A DNA stretch of 64,000 bases from Brachybacterium timonense (GCF_900258505.1 NZ_LT984895.1:1850832-1914831); one strand, 5' to 3'; shown: positions 20,549 through 30,298, numbered from the stretch's first letter. Program-made: numbers and translations. The notes: a model not told the origin generated them from the sequence alone.

Positions 20549-21744
20549 GGAACCAGGTCTCGGGTCACGGCATCGGCGAGGAGCCGACCGTGCCTGGTCA
20601 GGACGAGCCGTCCGGCGCTGAGGGCGTCCTCGTCAACGTGTCCGAGTGCGCGGTGACGCTCAATCATCGGCCATGTGGCCTCGGGCACCGCTGCAATGGC
20701 CAAGCCGTCCCGCAGGCGAAGCTCAAGCATGACCCGCTCGGTGAGCCGGTCGTGGTCTGCGAGGCGCTCGCTGTCCTGCACGGGCAGACGGTCCTCGGCA
20801 AGGTACTGCGCATACCGGCTGGGATGCTTCACGTTCCACGCCCGCAGGCCGTCACGGTGACGGTGGGCGCCGGGGCCTATGCCCCACCAGTCGCCACCGC
20901 GCCAGTAGGTGAGGTTGTGCCGACAGCGATGCTGTTCACCTCGAGACCAGTTGGAGATCTCGTACCAGTCGAGCCCAGCAGCCGAGGCGAGATCGTCCAC
21001 GAGCTCGTACTTGTCGGCCATGTCATCACCGTCCGGGGCGGGGATCTCGCCGCGGCGCAGCTGTCGGGCCATCGCGGTGTTCCCCTCGATGATCAGAGAG
21101 TATGCGGAGAGGTGGTCGATGTCGCATGCGAGAGCGGCATGCATCGAGGTCTCGACGTCGGCGAGAGTTTCCCCCGGGGTGCCGTAGATCAGGTCGAGGC
21201 TCACATCCAGGCCCGCCTCACGCGCCCAGGCGACAGCCTGCGGCACGCGCTCCGGGTCATGCGTGCGGTCAAGCGTGGCGAGCACGGAGCGGACGGCGGA
21301 CTGCATGCCGAAGGACACGCGCGTCACGCCCCCGTCCGCGAGGATGCGCAATGATTCTTCGGTGACCGAGTCGGGGTTCGCCTCGGTTGTCACCTCGACG
21401 TCGGTCGCGAACGGTATGAGCGTGCGCAGGTGAGCCAGCATGCGTACGAGGTCACGGGCCGGCAGAAGCGTCGGGGTGCCGCCCCCGAAGAAGACCGTCG
21501 CGACCCGTTCGTAGTCGTAGCCCGCCGCGCGATCCGCGGCGCGGGTCAGGTTCATCTCTCGGATCGCGTTGTCGGGATACTCCCGCTGCGAGCCGCCACC
21601 GCCCAGCTCCGTGGCAGTGTACGTATTGAAGTCACAGTAGCCGCACCGCACCGCGCAGAACGGAACATGGATATAGACCGACAGATCGCGCCCAGCCGCG
21701 CCACGCGCCGCGCCATCTGGCGTCGGCTCCTTCACCGCGTTCAT
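20545..21744 (-). CDS. hemW: Radical SAM heme chaperone HemW
   Basis: Oxygen-independent coproporphyrinogen-oxidase-like radical SAM protein, in this branch a heme-transfer chaperone (HemW). The 399-residue product has YIHVPFCAVRCGYCDFNTY, where CxxxCxxC binds the iron-sulfur cluster, then FFGGGTPTLL, and a C-terminal HemW winged domain. ATG 21744 overlaps the MOSC stop by ATGA. Typical place between lepA and hrcA. Confidence 0.93.
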   Translation of the reverse strand: MNAVKEPTPDGAARGAAGRDLSVYIHVPFCAVRCGYCDFNTYTATELGGGGSQREYPDNAIREMNLTRAADRAAGYDYERVATVFFGGGTPTLLPARDLVRMLAHLRTLIPFATDVEVTTEANPDSVTEESLRILADGGVTRVSFGMQSAVRSVLATLDRTHDPERVPQAVAWAREAGLDVSLDLIYGTPGETLADVETSMHAALACDIDHLSAYSLIIEGNTAMARQLRRGEIPAPDGDDMADKYELVDDLASAAGLDWYEISNWSRGEQHRCRHNLTYWRGGDWWGIGPGAHRHRDGLRAWNVKHPSRYAQYLAEDRLPVQDSERLADHDRLTERVMLELRLRDGLAIAAVPEATWPMIERHRALGHVDEDALSAGRLVLTRHGRLLADAVTRDLVP

Positions 21745-22472
21745 CGGCCCACCGAGGACAGGTGCTCGGGGTAGTCGAAAGAGAACCCGCTGCGCTCGAT
21801 GACGGCCAGACAGCTGCGCACCTGGCTCGCATACAGCACCGTGTCCGTGTCGATCGCCCACTGCAGCAGGGCTCGCGCCTGCTCAACGTCCACCCCGCGG
21901 AACGTCTCGCCGACCGTCACACCGTGCGGCGGGGCCGTTTCCGGCACGATGGCGTCGCCAGCGCGGATCTCTCCAGGCTGGACCACACGGAAATAGGCGC
22001 CGCAGCGTCCGCCGTCTCGAAAGCGCCTCGGCCAGCGCCCATCGCCCATCCAGTCGGCGAAGGTGCGACAGGGGTCGCGTCGACAGGTCGCCTCCAGCAC
22101 GGCGGAGCCCACCCGCCACCGCTGGCCGACGACCACCTCGTCGGTGTCGACGCCGACCGTCACTAGGTTCTCCCCGAAGTGCCCGTCAGGCAGCTCGCGC
22201 CCCTCGTCCGCGGCGAGCTGTTCACGGGTCTCACGCGCGAACGCGTAGATCGCCTTGAACAGGCCGCCGTGATGCTCGGTGTCGCCCTGGTGGTCGCCGT
22301 CGGCACCGAGCGGGCCGACGACCAGCGGGCCCTGGATCGGGCGCTTATCGATCCCGGAGTCGATCCCCGACGGCGCAGAATGGAAGATCTCCTGCGGCAG
22401 GCAGACGGCCGCGATCCGCGCAGCCGACACCGGTGCCGCGGGTGAGGGAACAGCAGCGTGCTCCACGTTCAT
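21741..22472 (-). CDS. MOSC domain protein (YiiM-like)
   Basis: A 243-residue protein with the beta-barrel MOSC domain that in relatives carries a molybdenum-cofactor sulfur or handles N-hydroxylated bases (YiiM/YuaD type). Motifs seen: GDHQGDTEHHGGLFKAIYAF near residue 58, FGENLVTVG, and the cysteine region EATCRRDPCRTF near residue 128. Start ATG 22472 overlaps the stop of the upstream unknown gene by 4 nt. Substrate not predictable. Confidence 0.88.
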   Translation of the reverse strand: MNVEHAAVPSPAAPVSAARIAAVCLPQEIFHSAPSGIDSGIDKRPIQGPLVVGPLGADGDHQGDTEHHGGLFKAIYAFARETREQLAADEGRELPDGHFGENLVTVGVDTDEVVVGQRWRVGSAVLEATCRRDPCRTFADWMGDGRWPRRFRDGGRCGAYFRVVQPGEIRAGDAIVPETAPPHGVTVGETFRGVDVEQARALLQWAIDTDTVLYASQVRSCLAVIERSGFSFDYPEHLSSVGR

Positions 22473-23521
22473 GACCCTGCCCTCAGGTTTTCTCGGATCG
22501 CGGTGCGCAGCTCGGAGCTGTTCTCGCTGTTCTTCAGCGCCCAGGCGTCCCGACCGGTGATGACGAGCATGCGCAGAGCGCCTCCGCGAGGTCGGTGGGC
22601 GAACACTTCCCAGGCGGCACGGCCGATGTCGTCCGGCACGGCATCATCGGCGAATGTGGCAACCACCCAGTCGAGCACGCTGTCCCGGGTGCGGGCATCG
22701 ACGCGCAGCTGCGGACCCAGGGGCCGCACCAGCAGGTCTTTCCAACGGTCGCTCGCCACGAACTCGTCATCGGCGTCGATCAGACGCCAGCCTCCCATGA
22801 GGCTCATGCTTCTGCGCGACGGGTCAACGTCGAGCTCCATGATGTCGTGCTCTTCGATCGCGACCGCCTCAGGCACAGCCGCGAAGGCGGCCTGATGCGT
22901 GCGGTCCAGGCGCTCGACCAGCTCCGCAGGCAGCAGGTGTTCGACCCGTCGACCGGTCTGTGCTGTGACCTCAGCGGTCAGCGCCTCCCCCTCACGAGTG
23001 CGCAGCTCCTGCACCGGTTCATAGCGCAGCACAACGCGCTGGAGGGCGTAGCCATCGTCGGCGATCGCCGATTTCACCCGCAGCAGATGGCCCGGGCGCG
23101 CTGCATCGAGCCGGATCAGGTCCGTGAGCGGGAGGTCGGCGTCCGCGGTGCGCCGTTGCCGTTGAGTGCTGCCCTCGCGGATCAGCCAGGCTGCGTCGTC
23201 GGTCACCTCGAGCACCCCGGTCGCAGTCGGGATGCGGCCCGCATGCCGATCATCCTCGAGCAGGAGCCCCCAGACACCGCCGCCGATGACCTCCCGAAAT
23301 TGCTGCAGCGCGTCGATCTCCAGGGCAGCGCCGCGGAAGCCGTCGAACATCTGCTCAGCGGGCGTCCATGTAACGGTGTCCTCGTCGATCGACGGTGTGC
23401 TCAGCCAGCTCGGCTGCTGCTGCGCGAAGCCCTGCGGATCGCGGTCGGCCAGGATGTCCGGCAGCGCGGCGACCTCGATCAGCTCCCATGCGCCGATCAG
23501 ATCCTCAGGTCTGACGTTCAT
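22469..23521 (-). CDS. Hypothetical protein in lepA-hemW operon
   Basis: A 350-residue cytosolic protein with no recognised family. The N-terminus LIGAWELIEVAALPD has a lipocalin-like flavour, and several GGxWxLxDxD-like segments (GGWRLIDADDEFV near 250) suggest a duplicated beta-barrel fold; both points are impressions only. The stretch VLRYEPVQELRTREGE is strongly charged. Start ATG 23521 is supported by CAGACT ending 6 nt upstream (leaderless geometry). It is 25 bp after lepA and overlaps the MOSC start by ATGA, so the three proteins are probably made together. Confidence 0.7.
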   Translation of the reverse strand: MNVRPEDLIGAWELIEVAALPDILADRDPQGFAQQQPSWLSTPSIDEDTVTWTPAEQMFDGFRGAALEIDALQQFREVIGGGVWGLLLEDDRHAGRIPTATGVLEVTDDAAWLIREGSTQRQRRTADADLPLTDLIRLDAARPGHLLRVKSAIADDGYALQRVVLRYEPVQELRTREGEALTAEVTAQTGRRVEHLLPAELVERLDRTHQAAFAAVPEAVAIEEHDIMELDVDPSRRSMSLMGGWRLIDADDEFVASDRWKDLLVRPLGPQLRVDARTRDSVLDWVVATFADDAVPDDIGRAAWEVFAHRPRGGALRMLVITGRDAWALKNSENSSELRTAIRENLRAGS

Positions 23522-23546
23522 GCGTCGAGTCTGACACACGGGCACG

Positions 23547-25418
23547 TCACTTCTTCTTGGCGTCCTTCGCATCGCCGCCATCGGAGGACAGTGCCGCGAT
23601 GAACGCCTCCTGGGGGACCTCCACGGAGCCGATGTTCTTCATCCGCTTCTTGCCTTCCTTCTGCTTCTCCAGCAGCTTGCGTTTACGGGAGATGTCACCG
23701 CCGTAGCACTTGGACAGCACGTCCTTGCGGATGGCGCGGATGTTCTCGCGGGCGATGATGCGTGAACCGATCGCCGCCTGGATCGGCACCTCGAACTGCT
23801 GGCGCGGGATCAGGTTCTTCAGCTTCCCAGCCATCTCCACACCGTAGGAGTAGGCCTTGTCGCGGTGGACGATCGCGCTGAAGGCATCCACGGGCTCACC
23901 CTGCAGCAGCATGTCGACCTTCACCAGATCCGCCGCCTGATCACCGGAGACGTCATAGTCGAGCGAGGCATAGCCCTTCGTCCGGGACTTCAACTGGTCG
24001 AAGAAGTCGAAGACGATCTCCGCCAGCGGCAGCGTGTAGCGCAGTTCCACACGGTCCTCGCTGAGGTAATCCATCCCGCCGAGGCTCCCGCGCTTGGACT
24101 GGCACAGCTCCATCACGGCACCGATGAACTCGCTCGGTACCAGAATCGTCGCCCGAGTGATCGGCTCGCGGATCTGCGCGACCTTGCCTTCGGGGAAGTC
24201 CGACGGGTTCAGCACCTCGACATGGGTGCCGTCCTCCATCGTCACGTCGTATACCACCGACGGAGCCGTGGAAATGAGGTCCAGATCGAACTCGCGCTCC
24301 AGGCGCTCGCGCACGATCTCCAGATGCAGCAAGCCCAAAAACCCCACACGGAAGCCGAAGCCGAGCGCAGTGGAGGTCTCCGGCTCGTAGTTCAGGGCGG
24401 CGTCGTTGAGCTTGAGCTTGTCCAGGGCATCACGCAGCGCCGGGTAGTCGGAGCCGTCGATCGGGAACAGGCCGGAGAACACCATCGGTTTGGGATCGGA
24501 GTAGCCCGCGAGCGGTTCACCCGCACCGCGCACAGCAGTCGTCACCGTGTCACCCACCCTGGACTGGCGCACGTCCTTTACACCCGTGATGAGATACCCC
24601 ACCTCGCCAGGCCCGATACCCTCCGTGGGCCGGGGCTCCGGGGAGATGACACCCAGCTCGAGCAGCTCGTGCTGCGCGCCAGTGGACATCATCTGGATCT
24701 TCTCGCGGGGGCTCAGCTCACCGTCGAACACACGCACATAGGTGACCACGCCGCGATACGTGTCGTACACGGAGTCAAAAATCATGGCGCGGCACGGCGC
24801 ATCAACCTGGCCGGAGGGCTCCGGAAGCGTCTGCACCACGTGATCGAGCAGCTCGGGCACACCCGCGCCCGTCTTACCGGAGACTCGCAGCACGTCCTCG
24901 GGTTCGCAACCGACCAGCTGGGCGATCTCCGCCGCGTACTTCTCGGGGTCCGCGGCCGGAAGGTCGATCTTGTTCAGCACAGGGATGATGGTGAGATCGT
25001 GTTCCATCGCCAGGTATAGGTTCGCCAGCGTCTGGGCCTCGATGCCCTGAGCGGCATCGACCAGCAGGATCGCCCCCTCACAGGCGGCCAGTGAGCGGGA
25101 CACCTCATAGGTGAAGTCCACGTGGCCAGGGGTATCGATCATGTTCAAGGCGTAGTTCACGCCGTCGACCTGCCAGGGCATGCGAACAGCCTGCGACTTC
25201 ACGGTGATGCCGCGTTCACGCTCGATGTCCATGCGGTCCAGGTACTGGGCACGCATCGCCCGCTCGTCGACGACACCGGTGAGCTGCAGCATCCGGTCGG
25301 CCAGGGTGGACTTGCCGTGGTCGATGTGGGCGATGATGCAGAAGTTCCGGATCCGCTCCTGCGGCGTGGACGCGGGACGGATGTCCGTCGCCTCCTCGGG
25401 GGCGATCCTGGGGGTCAC
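23547..25418 (-). CDS. lepA: Elongation factor 4 (LepA)
   Basis: Ribosome-associated translational GTPase that aids initiation and back-translocation. The 623-residue product has G1 HIDHGKST, G3 DTPGHVDF, G4 NKID, then the EF-G-like domains and a LepA-specific C-terminal domain ([22 protein letters not shown]). GTG 25418 is chosen because GGAAGGAA precedes it by about 8 nt; an in-frame ATG at 25463 lacks such a site. Length fits the family. Confidence 0.97.
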   Translation of the reverse strand: MTPRIAPEEATDIRPASTPQERIRNFCIIAHIDHGKSTLADRMLQLTGVVDERAMRAQYLDRMDIERERGITVKSQAVRMPWQVDGVNYALNMIDTPGHVDFTYEVSRSLAACEGAILLVDAAQGIEAQTLANLYLAMEHDLTIIPVLNKIDLPAADPEKYAAEIAQLVGCEPEDVLRVSGKTGAGVPELLDHVVQTLPEPSGQVDAPCRAMIFDSVYDTYRGVVTYVRVFDGELSPREKIQMMSTGAQHELLELGVISPEPRPTEGIGPGEVGYLITGVKDVRQSRVGDTVTTAVRGAGEPLAGYSDPKPMVFSGLFPIDGSDYPALRDALDKLKLNDAALNYEPETSTALGFGFRVGFLGLLHLEIVRERLEREFDLDLISTAPSVVYDVTMEDGTHVEVLNPSDFPEGKVAQIREPITRATILVPSEFIGAVMELCQSKRGSLGGMDYLSEDRVELRYTLPLAEIVFDFFDQLKSRTKGYASLDYDVSGDQAADLVKVDMLLQGEPVDAFSAIVHRDKAYSYGVEMAGKLKNLIPRQQFEVPIQAAIGSRIIARENIRAIRKDVLSKCYGGDISRKRKLLEKQKEGKKRMKNIGSVEVPQEAFIAALSSDGGDAKDAKKK

Positions 25419-25544
25419 CGGTGTGCTTCCTTCCGACGATGGGTCGCGCCCGATCAGGCGCAAGGGTCATCGTCTCACGATCCCGGGGCGCGGACCCTGT
25501 GGCTCGTGTGCGGTTGTGGCGCGGTCGGCAGCGGGGTGGGGCTC

Positions 25545-26459
25545 TCAGTCGGCGGCGGGCTGGAAATACGTGGAACCGAGGGCTCGGGTCACGGCACCGG
25601 TGAGCACCTGCAGCTGTTCCATCTCGTTCTCGACGTCCTCGAGCACTTCGTCCAGGGACCGATAACGCAGACTCGCGGTCGCGCGGCCCACCATGCGACG
25701 GGCAAGATCCTCGGTACCCATCCGGTCGACGGCGTGGCCATGGAGCTTTGCCAGGGAGTAGAGGAGGTCGTCGCACTGGGCCAGGCAATGCGCGGCCGAG
25801 CGAGGAAACAGCGAGTCCATCAGCAGGAACTCGATCGCATCGGAGGCGTTGACCTGCCCACGGTAGGAGCGGATGTACGCCTCGTGTGCGCTGCACGTGC
25901 GTAGCAGGAGCACGGTGTCGCTGTCTGAGCCATGACGCAGATGCTGCGCCTGCAGAATGCGGGAGATCATGTCCACCCGCTCCAGCTGCTGCCCCACGCG
26001 CAGGAACAGCCACGCCTCATCACGGGTCATTGCGCCGTCCACCAGGCCGTTCAGCACGGCGCAGCGGTCCTTGGCGAACTGGAACATGGAGTGCACGCGG
26101 GAGGCCTGCACTGTGCTCGGCATACCGAGCGTCGTGATGTTCAGCGATTCCCACACCTCGGTGGTGAGCACCTCGCGGGAACTGAGGGCGTTCTCGCGCG
26201 CGGCCTGCAGCGCCCCCGCCACCGACGACGGGTTCGTGCGGTCCGTCACCAGGCGCTCGATCACGCGCTGCACCGTCAGCTCCGTCTCGGGCAGGTTCTC
26301 CAGACCGAAGATGCGATACAGACGGCGACAGGCCAGCCGCTCATCGTCGGGAGACTCCGTGAGCGTCTGCAGGTTGACGTCGAGGATCCGCCCGGTCTGG
26401 TCGGCTCGCTCCACATAGCGGCCGATCCAGAACATCGAATCAGCGATGCGGCTGAGCAT
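25545..26459 (-). CDS. Alpha-E domain protein (DUF403)
   Basis: An all-helical 304-residue protein beginning MLSRIADSMFWIGRYVERADQTGRI, the hallmark of the alpha-E family. It overlaps the preceding ATP-grasp gene by 20 nt. In comparative work these two families are proposed to form a peptide-ligase/modification system, usually with a transglutaminase-like protease and sometimes a third enzyme. No such partner is encoded in the flanking 10 kb. Function in this organism unknown. Confidence 0.92.
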   Translation of the reverse strand: MLSRIADSMFWIGRYVERADQTGRILDVNLQTLTESPDDERLACRRLYRIFGLENLPETELTVQRVIERLVTDRTNPSSVAGALQAARENALSSREVLTTEVWESLNITTLGMPSTVQASRVHSMFQFAKDRCAVLNGLVDGAMTRDEAWLFLRVGQQLERVDMISRILQAQHLRHGSDSDTVLLLRTCSAHEAYIRSYRGQVNASDAIEFLLMDSLFPRSAAHCLAQCDDLLYSLAKLHGHAVDRMGTEDLARRMVGRATASLRYRSLDEVLEDVENEMEQLQVLTGAVTRALGSTYFQPAAD

Positions 26460-28152
26460 CAGAGCCCTCCTGCGTCCTGGGGTGCTCGACGGACTGCGAC
26501 TGCGTCGTCTCGTCGAGCTCAGTGGCGTCGATCAACGGGATCGCGGCGGTCACTGTGGGTGGCTCCTCGGCGGCGGGTCGGTCGCTGCCGGCCGATGCAC
26601 CCGGCGCGCCGGGCGCGGTCTCGCCGCCGTCGACAGGTTCGTCTCCGACGTGCTCCTCCACCACGCGGATGGCACCGGTAGAGGTTGGCACTTCAACCCG
26701 GGTGGGACGGTCGGCCACGAGCACCCACGTGTCTTTCGAGCCGCCTCCCCGTGAGGAGTTCACGATCATCTCGCCGTGAGCGAGCGCCACGCGGGTGAGA
26801 CCGCCGGGCAGCACGTACACGTCGCCGTCCCCGTTGTTCAGCGCGAACGGGCGCAGGTCCACGTGGCGCGGCTCGAGTCGGCCGTTGGCAAGGGTCGGGA
26901 TCGTGGACAGCTGCACCAGGGGCTGCGCGATCCACCCGCGCGGATCGGCCACAAGGCACTCACGCATGTCGTCGAGTTCCTGCGTGGTGGCGGCCGGGCC
27001 GATGAGGATGCCTGTGCCACCCGACCCGTCGACGGGTTTGACCACCAGCTCGTCGAGGCGGTCCAGCACCTCCGCGAGCGATTCGGGCTCCTCCAGTCTC
27101 CAGGTATCGACGTTCGGGAGCACTGGCTCCTCGGCCAGGTAGTAGCGGATCAGGTCCGGGATGTACGTGTAGGTGAGCTTGTCGTCGGCGATGCCGTTGC
27201 CGATCGCGTTGGCGATCACGACGTTCCCGGCGAGCACCGCGCGCACGATGCCGGGCACCCCCAGCATCGAGTCAGGCCGGAACACCTCCGGGTCCAGGAA
27301 GTCGTCGTCGGTGCGTTTATAGATGACGTCAACGCGGCGCAGACCAGCAGTGGTGCGCATGTAGATTCGGTCCTGCCGCGTCAGCAGATCGCTGGCTTCC
27401 ACGAGCTCTACGCCCATGGTGCGAGCCAGCAGGGAGTGCTCGAAGTAGGCGCTGTTGTAGCGGCCGGGCGTGAGCACGACGATGGTGGGTTCCTCCCCTG
27501 CCGTGTCTGGGGCGGCTGCCCGCAGCGCCTTCAGCAGCCGACGCGGATATTCGGCGACGCCGCGCACCGGGCGATTCGCGAACAGCTCCGGGAAGGTCTG
27601 CAGCATCGCTCGACGGTTGGACAGCACGTAGCTGACGCCGCTGGGGATGCGGGCGTTGTCTTCGAGCACGCGGAATCCGCCCGCACCATCGCGCACCAGG
27701 TCAATGCCGCAGACATGAAGACGGACGCCATTGGGCGGCCGGTAGCCCCGCATCTGCTCGACCAAGGCAGAGCTAGTGGACACCACGTCGCGGGGCAGCA
27801 CACCGTCGGTGATCACCCGCTGCTCCGTGTACAGATCATCGAGCAGCGCCTCGAGGGTGCGCACGCGCTGCGCCACACCCGCAGAAACGAACGCCCACTC
27901 CTCGGCGGCGATCACACGCGGGACCGCGTCGACGGGGAAGGGCCGCTCTTCACCCGCATAGTCGAAGGTGACGCCCTGGTCGAGGTAACTCCGGGTCAGC
28001 GATGCTGAGCGACTGCGGAACTCGTCGGCAGACAGCGAGGCCACTGCGTCGTGGAGCCTGCGGTAGGTGCTGCGTATCGTGCCGTCCGGCGCGATCATTT
28101 CGTCTCCTGTGACGGTCGCGTCGTAGGCGCCGAACAGTGAGCTGGCAGACAT
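26440..28152 (-). CDS. Circularly permuted ATP-grasp protein (DUF404/DUF407 type)
   Basis: A 570-residue predicted carbon-nitrogen ligase with the permuted ATP-grasp fold. Motifs seen: LEDNARIPSGVSYVLSNR, NAIGNGIADDK, VVKPVDGSGGTGILIG (glycine-rich nucleotide loop, near residue 370), RHVDLRPFAL and NSSRGGGSKDTW. The last ~85 residues are an acidic Pro/Glu/Thr-rich tail not part of the fold. Two starts 9 nt apart are possible (28161, 28152). A TTAGAT -10 ends 7 nt before 28152 and overlaps the upper ATG, so I chose 28152. Operon with the alpha-E gene. Confidence 0.9.
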   Translation of the reverse strand: MSASSLFGAYDATVTGDEMIAPDGTIRSTYRRLHDAVASLSADEFRSRSASLTRSYLDQGVTFDYAGEERPFPVDAVPRVIAAEEWAFVSAGVAQRVRTLEALLDDLYTEQRVITDGVLPRDVVSTSSALVEQMRGYRPPNGVRLHVCGIDLVRDGAGGFRVLEDNARIPSGVSYVLSNRRAMLQTFPELFANRPVRGVAEYPRRLLKALRAAAPDTAGEEPTIVVLTPGRYNSAYFEHSLLARTMGVELVEASDLLTRQDRIYMRTTAGLRRVDVIYKRTDDDFLDPEVFRPDSMLGVPGIVRAVLAGNVVIANAIGNGIADDKLTYTYIPDLIRYYLAEEPVLPNVDTWRLEEPESLAEVLDRLDELVVKPVDGSGGTGILIGPAATTQELDDMRECLVADPRGWIAQPLVQLSTIPTLANGRLEPRHVDLRPFALNNGDGDVYVLPGGLTRVALAHGEMIVNSSRGGGSKDTWVLVADRPTRVEVPTSTGAIRVVEEHVGDEPVDGGETAPGAPGASAGSDRPAAEEPPTVTAAIPLIDATELDETTQSQSVEHPRTQEGSDAQPHR

Positions 28153-28159
28153 GTCTACC

Positions 28160-28165
28160 ATCTAA
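28160..28165 (-). promoter_or_regulatory. -10 element TTAGAT for ATP-grasp/alpha-E operon
   Basis: On the minus strand TTAGAT ends 7 nt before ATG 28152, giving a leaderless transcript. The competing ATG at 28161 would overlap the hexamer. Confidence 0.45.
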
Positions 28166-28223
28166 CACCGTCCCCTCCCCGTCGTCGTGCTGACGCGAGG
28201 AGATCCTCTCGCAAGGAGCCCCG

Positions 28224-28934
28224 ATGTCCCTGTCCCGACGCCTCGGCGCGCTGATGCGCAGCGCGGTCCGTTCACCTGCTGCTCGTCGCGCCGCCCGTGA
28301 TCTCACCCGCTCGGCTGCGGCCGCCGTGCGGTCCGGTGCACGCGGCACTGGCGGCATGGTTTCGGAGGCCGACGACGCCGCCGTACGCCGCGACGAGTCC
28401 AGCCGACACCGCGACCGCCACAGCGCTGCGCCTGACGGGGATGCTGGGCAGGCGCCGACGGCACAGGCGCTCGCCGATCGCCGCTCCACACCGCCGCCGG
28501 CGATCAGCTACGCGCCACGCGCGGATGGTGATCCGGACCCGGGCGAAGTGGTCTGGGGCTGGGTGCCTTTCGAGGAGGACATCACGCGCGGCAAGGATCG
28601 GCCCGTTCTGGTGCTGGCACAGGAGGATGCGCTCATCGGCGGCGATGACGGTGAGGGTGAGGTGCTCGTCGCACTCATGCTGACGTCCCGGGACCGCACG
28701 CGGCCCGGTGGCGTCGGCACCGATGAGCACGGCAACACATGGGTGGATATCGGCAACGGCAGCTGGGACGCGAAGGGCCGCCCCTCTGAGGTGCGGGTCG
28801 ATCGGTTGCTGCGACTGCGTCCGTCGGCAGTGCGCCGCGAGGGAGGGCGGCTGGATCGTGACCGTTTCGACCAGGTGGCCCAGGCAGCGAGTGCCGTACA
28901 CGGATGGGGCGACGGATCGCATACGCCCCGCTGA
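28224..28934 (+). CDS. PemK/MazF-like domain protein
   Basis: A 236-residue protein. Residues 1-105 are basic, low-complexity and probably disordered. The C-terminal part (PGEVVWGWVPFEED, GKDRPVLVLA, LMLTSRD, and DRLLRLRPSAV) matches the SH3-like barrel of PemK/MazF toxins. No antitoxin gene lies on either side, so it may be a solitary mRNA endonuclease or a non-toxic relative; this solitary form beside rpsT is frequent in actinobacteria. AAGGAG precedes ATG 28224. Confidence 0.8.
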   Translation: MSLSRRLGALMRSAVRSPAARRAARDLTRSAAAAVRSGARGTGGMVSEADDAAVRRDESSRHRDRHSAAPDGDAGQAPTAQALADRRSTPPPAISYAPRADGDPDPGEVVWGWVPFEEDITRGKDRPVLVLAQEDALIGGDDGEGEVLVALMLTSRDRTRPGGVGTDEHGNTWVDIGNGSWDAKGRPSEVRVDRLLRLRPSAVRREGGRLDRDRFDQVAQAASAVHGWGDGSHTPR

Positions 28935-29037
28935 GCCGCCGAGCTGACCGGGGCACTCGACGTCACGACGGAGATGGGACGCAGACCACGCCCCATCACT
29001 GAGCTGTGACCGCGCTGTTCTGGTAACGTAGCCGCTC

Positions 29038-29052
29038 GTATGTGTGACATAC
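29038..29052. promoter_or_regulatory. Inverted repeat in rpsT leader region
   Basis: GTATGT (29038-29043) and ACATAC (29047-29052) are perfectly inverted around 3 bp. A -10-like TAACGT lies just upstream (about 29025), so the repeat would be near the rpsT transcript start, within the 303-bp gap between the PemK-like gene and rpsT. The remainder of the gap shows nothing else. Confidence 0.35.
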
Positions 29053-29237
29053 CGTTCGGTGTGCGCGCGTCGCAGGCCCCACCGTGTCAGGGCCCCGCGG
29101 CAGGGCGACCCGAGCGAGTACCCGTGGCAGCGACCCGCTCCCGACGTCTCCAGGCGATGCCCCACCGCCGGTCCCCGTCGAGTCCGGTCCTCAGCAGTCG
29201 CGGATGTTCCACCACCAAGCACAAGAGAGAAGTCTCC

Positions 29238-29504
29238 GTGGCAAACATCAAGTCCCAGATCAAGCGGAACAAGACCAACGAGAAGGCGCGTCAGCGCAAC
29301 CGGGCCGTCAAGTCCGAGCTGAAGACCTACGTGCGCAAGGTCCGCACTGCCGTCGCCGCCGGTGACGCCGACGGTGCGCAGTCGGCGCTCAAGCAGGCTT
29401 CGCGCAAGCTCGACAAGGCCGCCTCGAAGGGCGTGATCCACAAGAACCAGGCCGCCAACCGCAAGTCAGGTCTGGCCAAGCTGGTCGAGAAGGTCGGCGC
29501 CTGA
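29238..29504 (+). CDS. rpsT: 30S ribosomal protein S20
   Basis: An 88-residue basic primary-binding protein of the 30S body. It begins [21 protein letters not shown] and is Lys/Arg/Ala-rich throughout, as the family requires. Start is GTG 29238, with AGAGAGAAG upstream. Its lepA-proximal location is conserved. A strong terminator follows at 29521. Confidence 0.97.
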   Translation: MANIKSQIKRNKTNEKARQRNRAVKSELKTYVRKVRTAVAAGDADGAQSALKQASRKLDKAASKGVIHKNQAANRKSGLAKLVEKVGA

Positions 29505-29520
29505 GCATCTGAGCTCTGGC

Positions 29521-29554
29521 AGAGCCCCGTACGGAATGATCCGTACGGGGCTCT
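29521..29554 (+). terminator. rpsT terminator hairpin
   Basis: A 14-bp perfect stem AGAGCCCCGTACGG (29521-29534)/CCGTACGGGGCTCT (29541-29554) with a 6-nt loop begins 17 nt after the rpsT stop. It is followed by TTGCGTTCC, a weakly T-containing tail. Confidence 0.9.
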
Positions 29555-29695
29555 TGCGTTCCTTCCCATCTCGGCTGGCACGTACTGTGGCCAGCGGACG
29601 AGATACGACGAAACGACCCGGCTCAGCCGCACTGCGGTGGGCCTCCTGCCCGCCGCATCCTCGCACGGGGGCTCCGAGTCTCAGCGGGGTCAGGG

Positions 29696-30292
29696 TCAGC
29701 GCGTCGGGTCCGCGACCACGCGCGTGAGCAAATCGTCAATCCGTTCGATCACGAGAGCGGTCGCCTCGGCGTCATGGTCGGGGGTCGTGGAATCCGTGAA
29801 CAGGTGACCGCGGCCCGGGTAGAGGTAGACCTCCAGCGCGGGATCCAGATTCTTCTGCACGTCGATCGCCGCGGCGAGGTCACCGTCTTCGATGAAGAAC
29901 GGATCCGCCTCCATGCCGTGGACCTGTACCGGTGTACCGCTCGGCCAGGATCCGTCGATCTGCGTCGGGTCCACGAAGGCGTGAAGCAGGAACGCGGCGG
30001 TCACCTCGGGACGGGTCTGCAGGACGGTCTGTGCGGACATGACCCCCAGCGACAAACCACCGACGACGAGCGGACCGTCGTGCCGAGCTGCTGCCGCAGC
30101 GGCGCGCTCACCGATCGCGTCGAAGCCGATCTCCTGGATGTGGGCGAAGCCCTCCTCGATGCTGTTGAAGGTGCGCCCATCGATCAGGGACGGCACGTCT
30201 ACCGAGTGGCCGAGCGCGCGTAGCTGCTCGGCGAAGGCTTGGACGCCATCAGTCACGCCCATCACATGGTGGAACAGCAGGATGTCGCTCAT
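29696..30292 (-). CDS. Dienelactone hydrolase-like alpha/beta-hydrolase
   Basis: A 198-residue alpha/beta-hydrolase. It has the short form typical of dienelactone-hydrolase relatives: LLFHHVMGVTDGVQAFAEQL at the start, a nucleophile elbow GGLSLGVMSAQ (Ser near residue 79, GLSLG), Asp in VQVHGMEADPFF and His in PGRGHLF. Here the elbow carries Ser rather than the Cys of true dienelactone hydrolases, so an esterase role is likely. A TACTTT -10 (30299-30304) ends 6 nt before ATG 30292: leaderless. Confidence 0.85.
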   Translation of the reverse strand: MSDILLFHHVMGVTDGVQAFAEQLRALGHSVDVPSLIDGRTFNSIEEGFAHIQEIGFDAIGERAAAAAARHDGPLVVGGLSLGVMSAQTVLQTRPEVTAAFLLHAFVDPTQIDGSWPSGTPVQVHGMEADPFFIEDGDLAAAIDVQKNLDPALEVYLYPGRGHLFTDSTTPDHDAEATALVIERIDDLLTRVVADPTR

Positions 30293-30298
30293 GGCGCG

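Noticed and set aside
28224..28934. Toxin-antitoxin module around the PemK-like gene
   Set aside because: No small antitoxin frame with a ribosome site lies directly upstream or downstream; the gene is solitary.
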